Shown in pieces: positions 32,386 through 44,065 of a stretch of DNA of 64,000 nt. The stretch's first letter is position 1, and each line of letters starts with the position of its first letter. The notes beneath the pieces are model-generated. The model was not told the origin of the DNA, did no database searches, and saw only the letters and a program-made list of their open reading frames with translations. Both the position numbers and the translations under genes were made by a program. This DNA comes from Morinoia aosen (lineage: Eukaryota > Arthropoda > Malacostraca > Amphipoda > Talitridae), in NCBI GenBank assembly GCA_030386875.1, contig CM059576.1, positions 16,868,058 through 16,932,057 on the forward strand, given 5' to 3'.

Positions 32386-33699
32386 GCTAGTTCACGTCTG
32401 GGCTCTCATCCAGTTACTTTCAAGAGAGAAGTAGAGGATGACTGCGCTGAGGCACGTTCAGGGCGCGCAGAAGCAAAATACGAGTTGAGAGATGGCAGGT
32501 CTGGTGCGTGTAACACAAGTGCTGTTCATCAAGGACCATCTAGGGCATCTCGAGAGAGCGCTGACTCGCAACCGTCAGGTGTGTCGGGTAGCGGCAGTGG
32601 TGTTCGAGCCGCAGCTCCCGACAGACTCATGTCACGGCCCTTACTGGGTGAACATTGTGATTCCTCCACTGGTAGGAGGGACCTTACGGAGCCACACCTC
32701 TGTGTCAGGCACAAATTGGGATGTTACGAGCGTGAGTCGAGTGACGATTCTTCTGCCCTTATGAATTCATGTGAAGTACACTTAGCCAGCAAGCATGGTA
32801 AAGGTCATCTGTTCGAGTGTGAGTTCTGTGACTATTCCTCAGCCCGCATGGATAGATTTAAAATACACTTAACCAGCAAACATGGTATAGGTCAGCTGTT
32901 CAAGTGTGAGTTCTGTAACTATTCCTCAGCTGATAAGATGAGTGTTAAAATACACTTAGCCAGAAAACATAAAAAAGGTCAGCTGTTCAGATGTGAGCTC
33001 TGCGACTATTCTTCAGGTGTTAAGAATGAGGTAAAAATACACTTAGCTGGCAAACATGGTAAAGGTCAGTTGTTCAAGTGTGAGGTCTGTAACCATTCCT
33101 CAGCTGATAAGAAAAGTGTTAAAATACACTTAGCCAGAAAACATAAAAAAGGTCAGCTGTTCAGATGTGAGCTCTGCGACTATTCTTCAGGTGTTAAGAA
33201 TGATATAAAAATACACTTAGCTGTCAAACATGGTAAAGGTCAGTTTTTCAAGTGTGAATTATGTGACTATTACTCTGCTCATAAGAATAGTGTTAAAACA
33301 CACTTAACCAGTAAACATGGTATAGGTCAGCTGTTCAAGTGCGAGTTCTGTGACTATTCCTCAGCTCATAAGAACAGTATTAAAATACACTTGGCGAGCA
33401 AACATAGTAAAGGCCAGTTGTTCCAGTGTGAGGTCTGCGACTATTCCTCAGCTCTAAAGAATGACGTTAAAATACACTTAGCCAGGAAACATAGTAAAGG
33501 TCAGTTATTTGGGTGTGAATTATGTAACTATTCCTCTGCTCGTAAGAACAGCGTTGAAGTACATCTAGCTAGAAAACATGGTAAAGGCCAGCTGTTCAAG
33601 TGTGAGTTCTGTGACTATTCGTCTGTTCGTAAGCATAATTTCAATCTACACAGAGCCAGCAAACACGGTTGCACCAATTTGCTTCCTTTCGAACAGTGA
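32386..33699 (+). CDS. C2H2 zinc-finger protein, third coding exon (ten fingers)
   Basis: The exon enters in phase 0 at the 32384-32385 AG and ends at TGA 33697-33699. With exons 1 and 2 the protein has 511 residues. The first ~130 residues of this exon are low-complexity Ser/Arg/Glu-rich and include FKRE, a third SUMO-type motif. Then come one broken finger (GCYERESSDD...CEVHLASKH, Cys pair lost) and ten regular C-x2-C-x12-H-x4-H fingers (about 32815-33669), each in a 29-residue unit such as FKCEFCDYSSAHKNSIKIHL ASKHSKGQL. The linkers (GKGQL/SKGQL) differ from the classic TGEKP, and the C-x2-C-[DN]YSS start is common in arthropod multi-finger proteins. It is probably a nuclear DNA-binding regulator; the target is unknown. 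Fingers 2-3 and 4-5 are near copies. I do not recognise an orthologue. Confidence 0.88.
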   Translation, partial: ASSRLGSHPVTFKREVEDDCAEARSGRAEAKYELRDGRSGACNTSAVHQGPSRASRESADSQPSGVSGSGSGVRAAAPDRLMSRPLLGEHCDSSTGRRDLTEPHLCVRHKLGCYERESSDDSSALMNSCEVHLASKHGKGHLFECEFCDYSSARMDRFKIHLTSKHGIGQLFKCEFCNYSSADKMSVKIHLARKHKKGQLFRCELCDYSSGVKNEVKIHLAGKHGKGQLFKCEVCNHSSADKKSVKIHLARKHKKGQLFRCELCDYSSGVKNDIKIHLAVKHGKGQFFKCELCDYYSAHKNSVKTHLTSKHGIGQLFKCEFCDYSSAHKNSIKIHLASKHSKGQLFQCEVCDYSSALKNDVKIHLARKHSKGQLFGCELCNYSSARKNSVEVHLARKHGKGQLFKCEFCDYSSVRKHNFNLHRASKHGCTNLLPFEQ

Positions 33700-33810
33700 G
33701 ATGCATATTTCTGGGCTGATCAAATGTCTAACTATTATACACAGTTAAGAGTTGCTAAATATTGCACTTATCCGTGTGGTCAAAGTTCTCACGAGTTTCT
33801 TCATCAAGAG
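33700..33810 (+). other. Probable 3' untranslated start of the zinc-finger gene
   Basis: Follows the TGA directly. No canonical AATAAA was seen in the first 200 bp, so the transcript end is undefined and may lie within the repeat that follows. Confidence 0.35.
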
Positions 33811-34130
33811 AACGCAACTAATATGTCTATGGGAATTGGCATTCACGAGCAGAATACGAACTAAGAGTTATGCAGGCCTTCTTTTTATTGAAATTAAATG
33901 TTTTCAGATTTGTTTAGGACCATCTTTTTTTGTTTACTGCATTACTGCTTTCCAGCATCTATTTCGCCTTTACCGCTATCTTGTTTTATAAACTTCTTAT
34001 GCAACTTGCTTTTTCTACGAATCAAGTGCATAAATCCTGCATTCGTTCAAGTCCTTACTAAATGATCACTTTCTCTTTCCTCTCTTAAAATTACTTTTTA
34101 TTAAACAGGCCTAACCTAACTCGTCAAATC
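33811..34130 (+). repeat. SINE-like family copy 3, diverged
   Basis: tctatgggaattggcattca, caggccttctttttattgaa, ggaccatctttttttgttta, tcctgcattcgttcaa and aggcctaacctaactcg appear in family order, just downstream of the zinc-finger coding end. Confidence 0.65.
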
Positions 34131-36369
34131 CAATGAAAGGCCTCCGTAGTGTTGTTGTAGGTAAAATTCTATTTCTCTTTTCACCCTACATTTTTCGTTT
34201 TGCGTACTATTCCTGTGCATCTTTCGGGAATTCATATGGTTTCTTTTTTTGAACTTAATGAGAGAATTTTCCTTCAGTTGCTATGTTGTTTTCGAGAGTG
34301 ACTCATGAAAATCACAGGTAGCATTCTGTCTCACAGTGTTGATTATCGCATGCGTAGACATATGACAGACTTGCAGTGTGGATTCTTTTTCTTTGTTTTT
34401 ATTTCCGGATGAATGGGAACAATCTTGAAGTATTTCGTGCGCTGTGTTTGTGTGTGTGAGAAAATGTGCATTTTTTTAATCTACTGCGATATTTTTGTTA
34501 AGGAAAATTTGATTGTGTGAAATTTAAAAAAAAAAAACATCAGGGAAAAATTTAAGTATTTTTGGAAAAATTAGAAAAATTTAAGTGTGCATTTTGATTG
34601 TGTACTTCATTGGGATTGCTTCATGTGTTGTAAAAACATTGCAAGGTTCGCATTCAGCAGTACATAGATGGGTTGGGTCTACGCTTTCGTTGAAAGAATG
34701 TTGCGGTGAGGCTATTCTGAAGAGCATTGAGCAGTGTTGTATTTGTATTACCACGAAGGAATGTGTGAGGGAACTTGGCTATAAAGATCTCTTACATGAC
34801 AGAGAAACCTTTCCACAAAAGTGTTTGTAGATAGGGCGCTCATAAAATAACATGGGGGAGAAGGGGCCAGCGAAACTTGAGAGGGTTCGGCTGGACTACA
34901 TGGAGAGAAAGTTATTGCAAGCACTTGTAAGCGTTGGGGCTGAGGACGCTGGCCAGAAGTGTTTGACAGATTTATGACATACCATGGTAGGCTTGGGAGG
35001 CCCGTGTGAAACGAGCGATAGTATCGAAAAGCAAACAACCTCAGAAGAAGGCGGAGATTACCGCGCGCTTGGCAAAACATTTCAACAGCAAATAGGAAAA
35101 GGACAGCCTCATGGAAAACCAATGGGAAAGTTAGAGGGAAGTGTAGGAGGACGCTCAAGAAGCCCCGTGAGAACACTATTGGTCTCACGAAAAGGGGGAG
35201 TACAGCTTTGAAGAGAGGGACAGAGCTGATGAGAGGCGAGCAGTCTAACGCGGTGCATCATCATAGAAAGAAGTACGTGTAACCAAGTGTCATACTGAAA
35301 AATCATTCTGAAAAATATAAGTGAAAATATTTAATATATTGAGCGTATAGAGGAAGTTGAATAAGTTGTTTTGAGCCCGTAAATTAAAAAGAAACTAAAA
35401 AATGTTACGTCTATTTTCCAGAAATGAAAACATCGTAACCAAACTGTGCAGTATAAGAAGTACTAAGTTGAACGTCAGTTGGGCGGGTAAGGAGTGTTTA
35501 GGATCATAAGATATGCAGTTCCCTTTTGAAAAGAAGTTTTGAAATAAATGTCATGAAAAATGTCACATTAACGTAAAAAATTAAAATAATTTTTGAGCAC
35601 AATTTTTGGCAATTAAAAGAAGTAACGAGCTGATAAATTATTTGCAGGCAGGGCGGTCGTCGCAGATGTCTAACTTGATTGGAGGTTGCGCACTAGAAGT
35701 CAGAAGTGGAGATTTGTAAGGCGGTCGTCATAAAATTTTGAACTGAGAATAGCTCATGGAGACTGAACTGGAGCTGTGCTTGTAAACGAACGTCATGACC
35801 ACATCTTTTACTGCTGAACGCCACAATAATTGAGGGTATTCTGTCATGTTTTATGTGTGGGAAAGTGAGGGAAGGGCTGGCCAGCCAGGTTTTATTGGGA
35901 TATGATTTGTTGTGTAAGTTATTAGGGTAGGGCTTTGAGGCAGGTTGTAAATTGCACTGTGTCCTAATAACATGTTCGTTGATCGTGAGTCTCCGTTATC
36001 GTATTGCATTATCTCTGCCGTGATTATAAATTCATGCTAAATTCATATGGAGTGTATAAATACCCAATATCAGAAGCAACATCTCGTAACATCACGAGGC
36101 GCTTAGTGAAACACGCTGATGTAAGTGGGTCAGCTATCATCGGTGAGTACCACTCTGTTTTTAGTATATGTGCTATAATGTCAATTATTATCCATTAATT
36201 TTTGAGCTGTTTATGTATCCCATGGAGGTGAGCCAACCCCTCAATTCCGAGAGCCTGAGCTTCTTGTTAATGAAATGTTAACAAGGAGGAGGGTCCATTA
36301 TCTCGTGACATTTTTTTACACAGAAACAGTGTGCTCACGGGTTATAATCCCAATTCTGACTATGAAAAT
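34131..36369. other. Non-coding, nothing firmly recognised
   Basis: Mixed composition. A slightly G/C-richer block at 34750-35250 has open frames on both strands but no known motif and no convincing splice sites. Confidence 0.4.
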
Positions 36370-36675
36370 TAACAGGTGGAAGTTAGGCGAGTCTTCTTTT
36401 TATTGAAATAAAAAATTTTGTTTGGAAAGATTTTTTTAAATTCAAGGCTGTCTTTGTTTTCGACATCTCTGAATTTCTTCTTTAACTTTTATCTTATTTC
36501 AACCTTATTTGAAACTTAGGATTTCCATTCTCTGGGGTTCATCGAAAACACTTCTTGAACAAAGAATCCGTGTTCTCCCGACGCCATTCGAAATGGTGGC
36601 TTCATGCTTATTTTCTTTGAAACGTCATCGTTGCGGTTATGGAGGGAGGCTTAAACATATCTCAAATCAGAAAAT
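36370..36675 (+). repeat. SINE-like family copy 4, diverged
   Basis: gttaggcgagtcttcttttt, attgaaataaaaaattttg, gacatctctgaatttcttct, acttttatcttatttcaacc and ggagggaggcttaaacatat follow the family order. Confidence 0.55.
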
Positions 36676-37302
36676 TTTGGTATCAAAACTTTGGATTTTT
36701 CCGAAAACTTTTGGGTATACTGCCAACACATAATAAATTCCATCACATATTCTTAAATAGAAGGCCAATTTAATTGCATTTCTGCGAGTATGTTTTTTAC
36801 TGCTAAACATGCGTATTGCGCTGTTTCTTACCATTTTTTGGCCTACTGTTTCTCATGTGTTGAAAATGATTTAGTACTGTAATTTGGTCGGTTCCTTCAA
36901 CTTATGCAAGTTTTTTCGTGTTCCCAACATAAAGCAAACAATTTTATTACACAGCTCGTAGCTGATTTGATTGAAGCTTGGCTATAGGCATGATAATACC
37001 ATTAATTTTACATCAGCAGATAAGACATGAGGAATTCTATATTAAGAAGTTCCCTTTAAGTGTACCGCCTGGGTAAAAAAAGTCCTCCCTTTTCCGACGA
37101 ATTTTCTGAAATTTTCACCATCAGTGTAAAATGATGCAATAAAATTTTTGGACTCGTGTGTTTTTCTGTAATTTTATTATAACTTTGATTTCTTATGAAA
37201 AAGTAAAAAAATGGGTGTTCACAAAAAATGCTAATTCTACAACTTTGAACTTACAGGAATGAAAAGTAGACTAATCGACAGGGTTTGATTTCAGCTACAA
37301 AA

Positions 37303-37991
37303 CCCCTCAGGGGTATACAACTATTGTTTCTATGGGAATTAGCGCTCCCAGGAGGACTATGTAAGGGCCTGAGCTAAAGGTTAGGTAGGCATTATTTTTG
37401 TTGAAATAGAATAGGTTTTATTTTGTTACGGACCATCTTTTTTCGGTTCACTGCTGTCCTGTTTTTCAGCACCTCCTACTTTCTTCTTCAACTTTGATCT
37501 TGTTTCATGAACTTCTTTCTCATCTTACTGTTTCTGTGCCCTTTCTGCATAGATTCCACGTTCCCTTAACTCCATACTAAATGGTGCCTTCTTCTTTCCT
37601 CTCTTTGGATCGCCTTTGTTGCGGATAGGGAGGCTTGAACTAACTAATAATCTAATCTATAATCTAGCGCTCCCAGGGGAAAAATGTGAGGGCCCGAGCT
37701 GAGAGTTAGGTAGGCCTTCTTTTTGTTGAAATAAAACGTTTTTGTTATGTTAAGGACCAACTTTTTTCGGTTCACTACTGTCCTGTTTTTCAGCACCTCT
37801 GACTTTTTCCTTCAACTTTTATCTTATTTCATGAACTTCTTTCCCATCTTACTGTTTCTATGCTCTTTCTGCATAGATTCCTCATTTTCTTATCTCCATA
37901 CTAAATGGTGCCTTCCTCCTTCCTCTCTTCGATACGCTCTATTTTTGTAGCGGTGAGGGAGGCTTAAACTAACTTATAATCTAATCTAATC
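37303..37991 (+). mobile_element. SINE-like family, head-to-tail dimer with 14-bp target duplication
   Basis: Two copies (37303-37664 and 37665-37991) lie in tandem. The flanks tttcagctacaaaa at 37289-37302 and 37992-38005 are identical, so the dimer inserted as one unit. Family features: a 5' start CCCCTNAGGGG, then ctatgggaattagcgctccc, gttaggtaggc, ttcactgctgtcctgttttt, gcatagattccacg, and a 3' end ggaggctt.aactaactaat followed by (ctaat)n-like sequence. The long exact duplication is typical of target-primed retroposition. No pol III boxes were clearly found, so SINE status is inferred. Confidence 0.8.
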
Positions 37992-38005
37992 TTTCAGCTA
38001 CAAAA

Positions 38006-39847
38006 GTGTTGGGTGGTACTTGAATTTTTGTATTATTTTAATGATTTCTCCCAAAAAATATGAATATTTTTATACTTTTAACTCTAATTTCTCTTATAAA
38101 TTTTAAGTTAAATTCATTTTCAAAAACATGGTCGGCGAATATGTAGCTCTATCAATGTTCTATCTCATGATATCTTTGTCATTCCTTATCTTCAAAACTG
38201 AGGGAGGAGTAGCATTTCTGGCGACAAAAAATGAGGTTTTCACTAGAGCCTAACCCAATCGTTGTACTGTGTGGTCTGCCGCTCAACCTAAATCAAAACT
38301 TGTTTACTATGTGTTATAAATTTGTTTCGTACCAAGATATTTTGAATGCGAACTGTATGGCTGAATGTCACCTGCTGAACTGAACGCTCAGCCCTGCATC
38401 GTTGTCAGGGCCAGTTGAAGGGGCTGCTCACCCCCGTCAAATTCCGAGTCTTTTTTAATTTTTACCATAGGTGTAAAATGATGCGACCATTTTTTGAACT
38501 TGTGATTTTTTCTAATTTCGGCAGAAAATTATTTTTTTGGACAAAATGAAAAAAAGCTTGTTTTACAAATTTAATTTCTTCAATTTTGAAGTCACAGAAA
38601 CGGTATCATGTTATTTAGACATATATAAAAGTATTATTCGAAGAAGCATTAAAGTGGAATTTCGTTATTTTCATTCGTTAAATTTTGGGATTTTTTAAGA
38701 AAATGTTTTTTTTTAAATTTGGATATGTGATTTGTGTTCTAATTTTCAACTCAAACAGCTTGACGAAGAGCTCATACACCAATTTTTACCTCTTTTTAAG
38801 CCCTATCTATTGATGTATTTGTCATCCTTGCATCTATAGAACTACGGGAGATGTCGCATTTCAAACGTCAACAAGTTCAAGGTGTCAGGAGAGCCTGACA
38901 AACTCGTCACCTGGCTGTGTTATGACGTAAGTGACGGGCATTTCGCTAGCTGTTGCAGATTAACAAACATATTTACAAAGCAGTGTAGCATATCGTTAGA
39001 TTCAGAAATAAATTCTCCACAAGATGGACGATGGAAACAATAAATTTATAACGTGTGGACTTTGGGGTAAAATGGTCCCCTTCGTAATTGGCTAGCATTT
39101 CGTGAGCTTTATCAGGCGAATGAACACGCAAGGAATAAAAGCATACCGTTAAATTCTGAAGAGAATTCTCTATAACATGAGCTAAAAAACAGAAAATCGA
39201 TATTCCGGATTTTTACCTAGATTCAAATCCAAATCAATACCTTTTCCATGCCTCCAGAAACTTCGGTTTTGGTTTACCATCGTTTTTAATGGTGAAATGT
39301 TCATGCTAGCCTGGTGCGACGGCCGCACTTCCTCGTGTCTGACTACTGTTAATCTTTCGTGCCTGCTTTACTTTACTAATATTGGAGATGAAATTATTTA
39401 TTGCTACCCATTCCACGTACAACAAATCAACTACTGCTACATCATCCTGAGCTCATGGGTCAATTTAAGAGAAGACTGTCCGCCTATGCATTTCCAGTTT
39501 GACGGTAATTATAAGCTTCCAGTCCTAGTGTTTGTTGGAAATCATTTAAGAGAATTGATTTGAATTTCATTGTTGCAAGTCAATGTTCAACCCCTAACGC
39601 AGCTGCTGTCTGCATCATATGGTTTGTTTTTCAACTTAAGCCCCTTATGTTGAGCATTATTCAAACTTTAATGACAGCGTCCCCCACACGGAACTTTGTC
39701 TTTATTATTGCACCTAGAGTAATGAAATTTGGTATACTGATAGGAAATGCAAATGAGAATCGATTATCTTCTATGAAAAAGTGCGATTTTCTTGAAAAAA
39801 ATGGGAAATAGAAAAAACGATCATTTAGGGGAGGGTTTTCAAAATGC
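38006..39847. other. Non-coding, AT-rich
   Basis: No gene. Segment 38401-38570 resembles 37060-37200 (both have accataggtgtaaaatgatgc / accatcagtgtaaaatgatgc, followed by ttttttga.cttgtg), an older dispersed repeat pair about 1.35 kb apart. Confidence 0.45.
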
Positions 39848-40141
39848 TTCTTGTCCAACAGTTTTTGAGCTAGAGTAATGATTTTGGTATCATTGGATGC
39901 GGAACGACGTGGACATTCTGAAAACTTAAACGATTTTCCCTAATTTTCAGGAAAAAAAGAGAAAAAAGTAAAAAAATTGAGAAAAAATATTTCATCGAAA
40001 AAATGTGGATTTATGACGTCATATCTTTTGATCATGTAATTATATTGAAAAACCATTCAAGTTTTTGGAAAGCCCTTGCTTTTTTGCATCCAATGATACC
40101 AAAATCATTACTGTAGCTTAAAAACTGTAGGAGAAGAAGCA
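39848..40141. repeat. Foldback repeat with ~51-bp inverted arms
   Basis: taatgattttggtatcattg (in arm 39848-39900) recurs inverted in 40089-40141; arms differ at only a few positions, with about 190 bp between them. A looser copy of the arm (taatgaaatttggtatac) lies at 39719. Confidence 0.75.
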
Positions 40142-42392
40142 TTTTCAAACCAAAAGTCGATTGTTTACATTATAAGGAAAAATAAGCATAACAAAGAAAC
40201 ATAAACTGTAATTGAAATTTTTTTACAATTTTTGGTTCAGGTTAGACCCCTGAAGTCATTATAAAGTAATACAGAGACATAGGAGATGACATAGCAACGT
40301 CAAGCTGCGAAGAAAGTGCCAAGGGGGAGGTGTAACATGATAAAATACCCCTTCCCCCTCCCCTCCCCCCATTCTTCAAACCCCCGTAGCGGGCAAACGA
40401 GTGAACGTACGAATCTCATTTTTTCACACGATATACCTGACCTTTTACACTTATAGCAGCAAAAATCCCAGTTTCTCCAGAAATCTCATAAACATGGATT
40501 TCTATGGGGGACGCTGTTCTTGAATGATTTTAATGAATTTCATGCAATAACTTCTTGCGAAATGAACCGTCTTCCTTTTTTTCATAAAAGGACTACTGTA
40601 TCAACTTGGAAATGTGTTTCCTTGTCGTTTTATTATTTGATTTTTTTTACATCTTTCCACGTTTTCTAATTTGCCGGTAACTAAGGAAATGCATTTATAA
40701 TGCTATGTGGTCTGTTAATTCAACCACTGATCTAGATTTAAAAATAGGCATTGTGGTTTTACCTCAACTTAGATATCAGGCCTTAGTATTATGTAATTTT
40801 CAGAATCATGTTGAATTTATATCAATTATTCGGAATTGTGGTTTTGTTTATATTATTATCAAACAAATCAGAAGTGCGATACTCGGGAGGTTTGTTTTAT
40901 TTTACTGAAAGGTAATGCCATCATGTTCAATTGCTTGTGTATTTAATACCGAGTATATGAATATTTATATTCATAATAATGACTGGCCTTGGCGAATGTG
41001 CGCACATAAATTAGAGGTACAATAACCGGATTAGATCTTTTAAGCGAGAATGTAAGGCCAAGAATAATATAACTGCGCTTTGATAATTTTTAATTTCTGT
41101 TAATAAATGGAAATGAATATTTTCAGGCAAAATATTAGGGCCTCGCATGCAAATAAACAACTGAGTAGCTCCAAAATAAATACTCTACAAAAAGCAAGTC
41201 CGCTGTAAATTTCCAGGATTTAAACACAATAAAACGTGAGGAAGAACATGGAACCTAAGCTTCCCGCGAAAGGACGTCAGTTCATGAACAATGATGAGTG
41301 GCGAGAAGCTCCTATAGACATAGTAAAATGCCACAGTGAGATCACGAAATGAACGAATTCTATGCTTCTACAACCTTTTCATGTCATCTCGGAAAAAAAT
41401 GCATATATAATGTTAATGCCGTGTATATGTTCATTTAAATGGTCATTGTCATCCGCTTGGTGATTTTCCTGATTATTTCGATGCTTACAATTCTATGTCA
41501 ATGAACAATTAAAGAAATAAGGTAATTATGTTCTCGAGTTTGACGCGTTTCAGTCACCTTCGTTAGTAGCTCGACACGCACGACCTCCAGTTGTTCAGAA
41601 CGATAGCCGTAGTTCATTGCAGCTTACCGTGAGAAATTCTGAGAATGCAAAACTTTCCCTAGTTCGCGCGTGTCCCTGGTGCGTACATTCTTTCAAACTT
41701 TCAGGTTAATTCACTGCTTTGGTTTTGATGTTTGTGAAATGACGTTATCTCAATGATAATTTATAGTTAACGTTACATAAATAGGTATTCTTCAGTATTA
41801 ATAACAGAACAGATACAAGAAAGTGAAACATTTTATTTCCAATAAAAGTACAAACGATTTCGTTTATTTTTTCAATTTCTTAACGCGTTAAGATATTTGG
41901 GCGTCTAACTAGCCATGTCAAATATTGAACCAACGGTTGAGGGAAAGATAAAACATGTTCCCTGTGTTGAATAACTCTTCGTTTCATTTACGTACAAATA
42001 CAGGAATAAATATGTACTTCTTGACTAGCACGTAAGTGAACAAACTTTAACACAAGGTTGGGTCCGTTTTTTTTGATGAGCGTTTGGTCGGAGTTGCTCT
42101 GTTGAGGAGGTTACATGGATATGAAAATTGAAATGTATTGAAGAAAAGTTAGTCCTCTGAGATTGGCAGGCAAATGAAAAGTGTTAGTTATGAAAGCATT
42201 TCTGTTAGAAACACAAGGAACAAAATAAAAGACGTAATTGTTACAACGACAAAAAACTAATTCTGGGGCCCTTGACAACGAAAAAGTGAAGCAAAATACG
42301 GCAACCTATAATTACTCCAGCATTGATGCTTCTAAGCTTGAGAGTATGAAGCAAGGCGAAATTCTCTATACATAGTCATTTTTGTTAAAAAT
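40142..42392. other. Non-coding, nothing recognised
   Basis: AT-rich with a C-rich patch at 40350-40390. Open frames are short and without motifs. Confidence 0.4.
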
Positions 42393-42838
42393 GATCAGCT
42401 AAAACTGAACGTTTTGGACAAACAGTCCACCTTCAGCAAAATCTGTAAAACAAAACCAAAAGAGGAAAAAGTTAGTTCACCGATGAAGTATTTCTAGAAG
42501 ATTAAACTTTGAAAAACACGAACAATGAAAAAAAACAGTAAAACAAAGGTAAAGGAAAACTGAACAACTGAACTTCGTATATTTTGGACGCCTTGCATAT
42601 TTACAAAATGAAGCCTACTCTGATGACACCAAAAGGGCTTTCTCGCCTCAAGTCGCCAACACGTAGTTCGTGTTGGCGACTTATCTTTGTTCGTGTTTTT
42701 CAAAGTTTAAAATTTTAGAATTACTTCAACAGTGAACTGACTTCTTCTCCTTTTGGTTTTGTTTTACATATTTCTTCTGAACGGTTTCTTCTTTGCTGAA
42801 GATGGACTGTTTGTCCGAAAAGTGCAGTTTCATTTGAT
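42393..42838. mobile_element. 446-bp palindromic element with hammerhead-like motifs (Penelope terminal repeats?)
   Basis: The left arm (42393-42530) pairs with the right arm (42684-42838). Shared elements in inverted order include gacaaacagtcca, gtaaaacaaaaccaaaag, agttcac and aaactttgaaaaacacgaac. A perfect 12-bp hairpin sits at 42652-42680 (gtcgccaacacg / cgtgttggcgac, 5-nt loop). Each arm carries a hammerhead-like core: plus strand 42796-42821 (ctgaaga..ggac tgttt gtcc gaaa) and minus strand 42411-42436 (degenerate). The same motif marks the two Penelope-like copies in this window. Confidence 0.6.
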
Positions 42839-43907
42839 CATTTGTAGTCGAAATGACTTTACGTGTAGCGATTTTCGCCTTGCTTTTTAAAATAAGGCAA
42901 TCCACAAGAAGGGCAGATAATCAAAAGGGCCCACGAATATGCGAATGATAATATTCAATATATTCAGATAGCAAATGTGAGAGCAGAATGTACTTTGCGT
43001 AACACCAACAAAAGTTATAATACAAACAAAATTGTTCTGGTAATGAACATGTCGATCGCACACAGGTATTTTACGAGCATTTTTCAAAAGAACGTGTATC
43101 TCACAACATACAAAGATTTTGCATGTTTAAAGTTGAAGCTGATGAAAGGCTTACGAAAACAATATGTCCTGCAAAGGATATCACTCAACAAGCCCTTGCT
43201 TTGTTTTCTTTGTAGTCCTGCTGTGTTTGACCCAATTTGCAGTACTATCTTGCTGTCGAGGATCTGGAATTGAAATTATAGGGCGTAACATCTGGAAAAT
43301 TCGAAAGCCAGTCTCAAAAATGGTTTCAACCTCATGTTAAAGTTTGTTTCTAGAATACCAGTCCCTTTGTATTATGCGCATTTTTATCCATTGCGTATAA
43401 TTGTCTGTGAGACTGAAATATTACTCAAAGCGTGCTTACTACTCGGTTACAAACGAAATGGTAAATTTAATCTAGTTCAATGAGTTTTAATTTGATTACA
43501 TTCGGCAAGCTAAGCAAGTAGTAAACACAATATTTTCACAAAATCATAAAATTAACTAGTATTGACGAACAAATGACAGATAATTAATTCCAACACATCA
43601 CACAGACACCCGTTGATAAATAAGTAAATGAGTGCAAAATGTGTTCTGAATTTTTTTGCATTGAGAAGTTGTCCGACATCTGCAATTAGAGATTTAGTTT
43701 GTACTATATTCTCGTGTAAAGATTAGCAATGAAATTGAAAGTGTCTAGTGTCTACTGTACATTGGGCTCTTCATAATTTAAATCTTGTAAAAATAAGTTT
43801 TCATCTTAACTTTCAGGAAGTGAGGGAAATCCAATTTTATTGAATGGGGAACCTCTCTATCTTTTTACTTGTTTTCTGCAAGCAGTAAAGAAGCAGCACT
43901 CTCTCTC
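42839..43907. other. Non-coding, nothing recognised
   Basis: No coding motif or repeat identified in this AT-rich stretch. Confidence 0.4.
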
Positions 43908-44065
43908 TGCTTAGATTAGACGATAGTTTAGGCCTCCCAATTTAATGAAGAGTTAAAAGAACGCGGAATCTATTCAGAAGATACAGAGAAAAAGTAAGTT
44001 GATGAAGAATTTCATGAAACAAAATAAAAGTTAAAGAAAAATGCAATATGTGCTGAAAAACAGGA
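43908..44065 (-). repeat. SINE-like family copy, 5'-truncated, minus strand
   Basis: Reads in reverse: tail gcttagattagac, then tagtttaggcctccc, aacgcggaatctattcaga, tttcatgaaacaaaataaaa, tgctgaaaaacaggacagta. The 5' part is missing, as expected for incomplete target-primed reverse transcription. Confidence 0.65.

Noticed and set aside
34748..35211. Overlapping 146- and 75-codon frames on opposite strands
   Set aside because: No domain, no splice signals of quality, and the codon pattern does not favour either strand.
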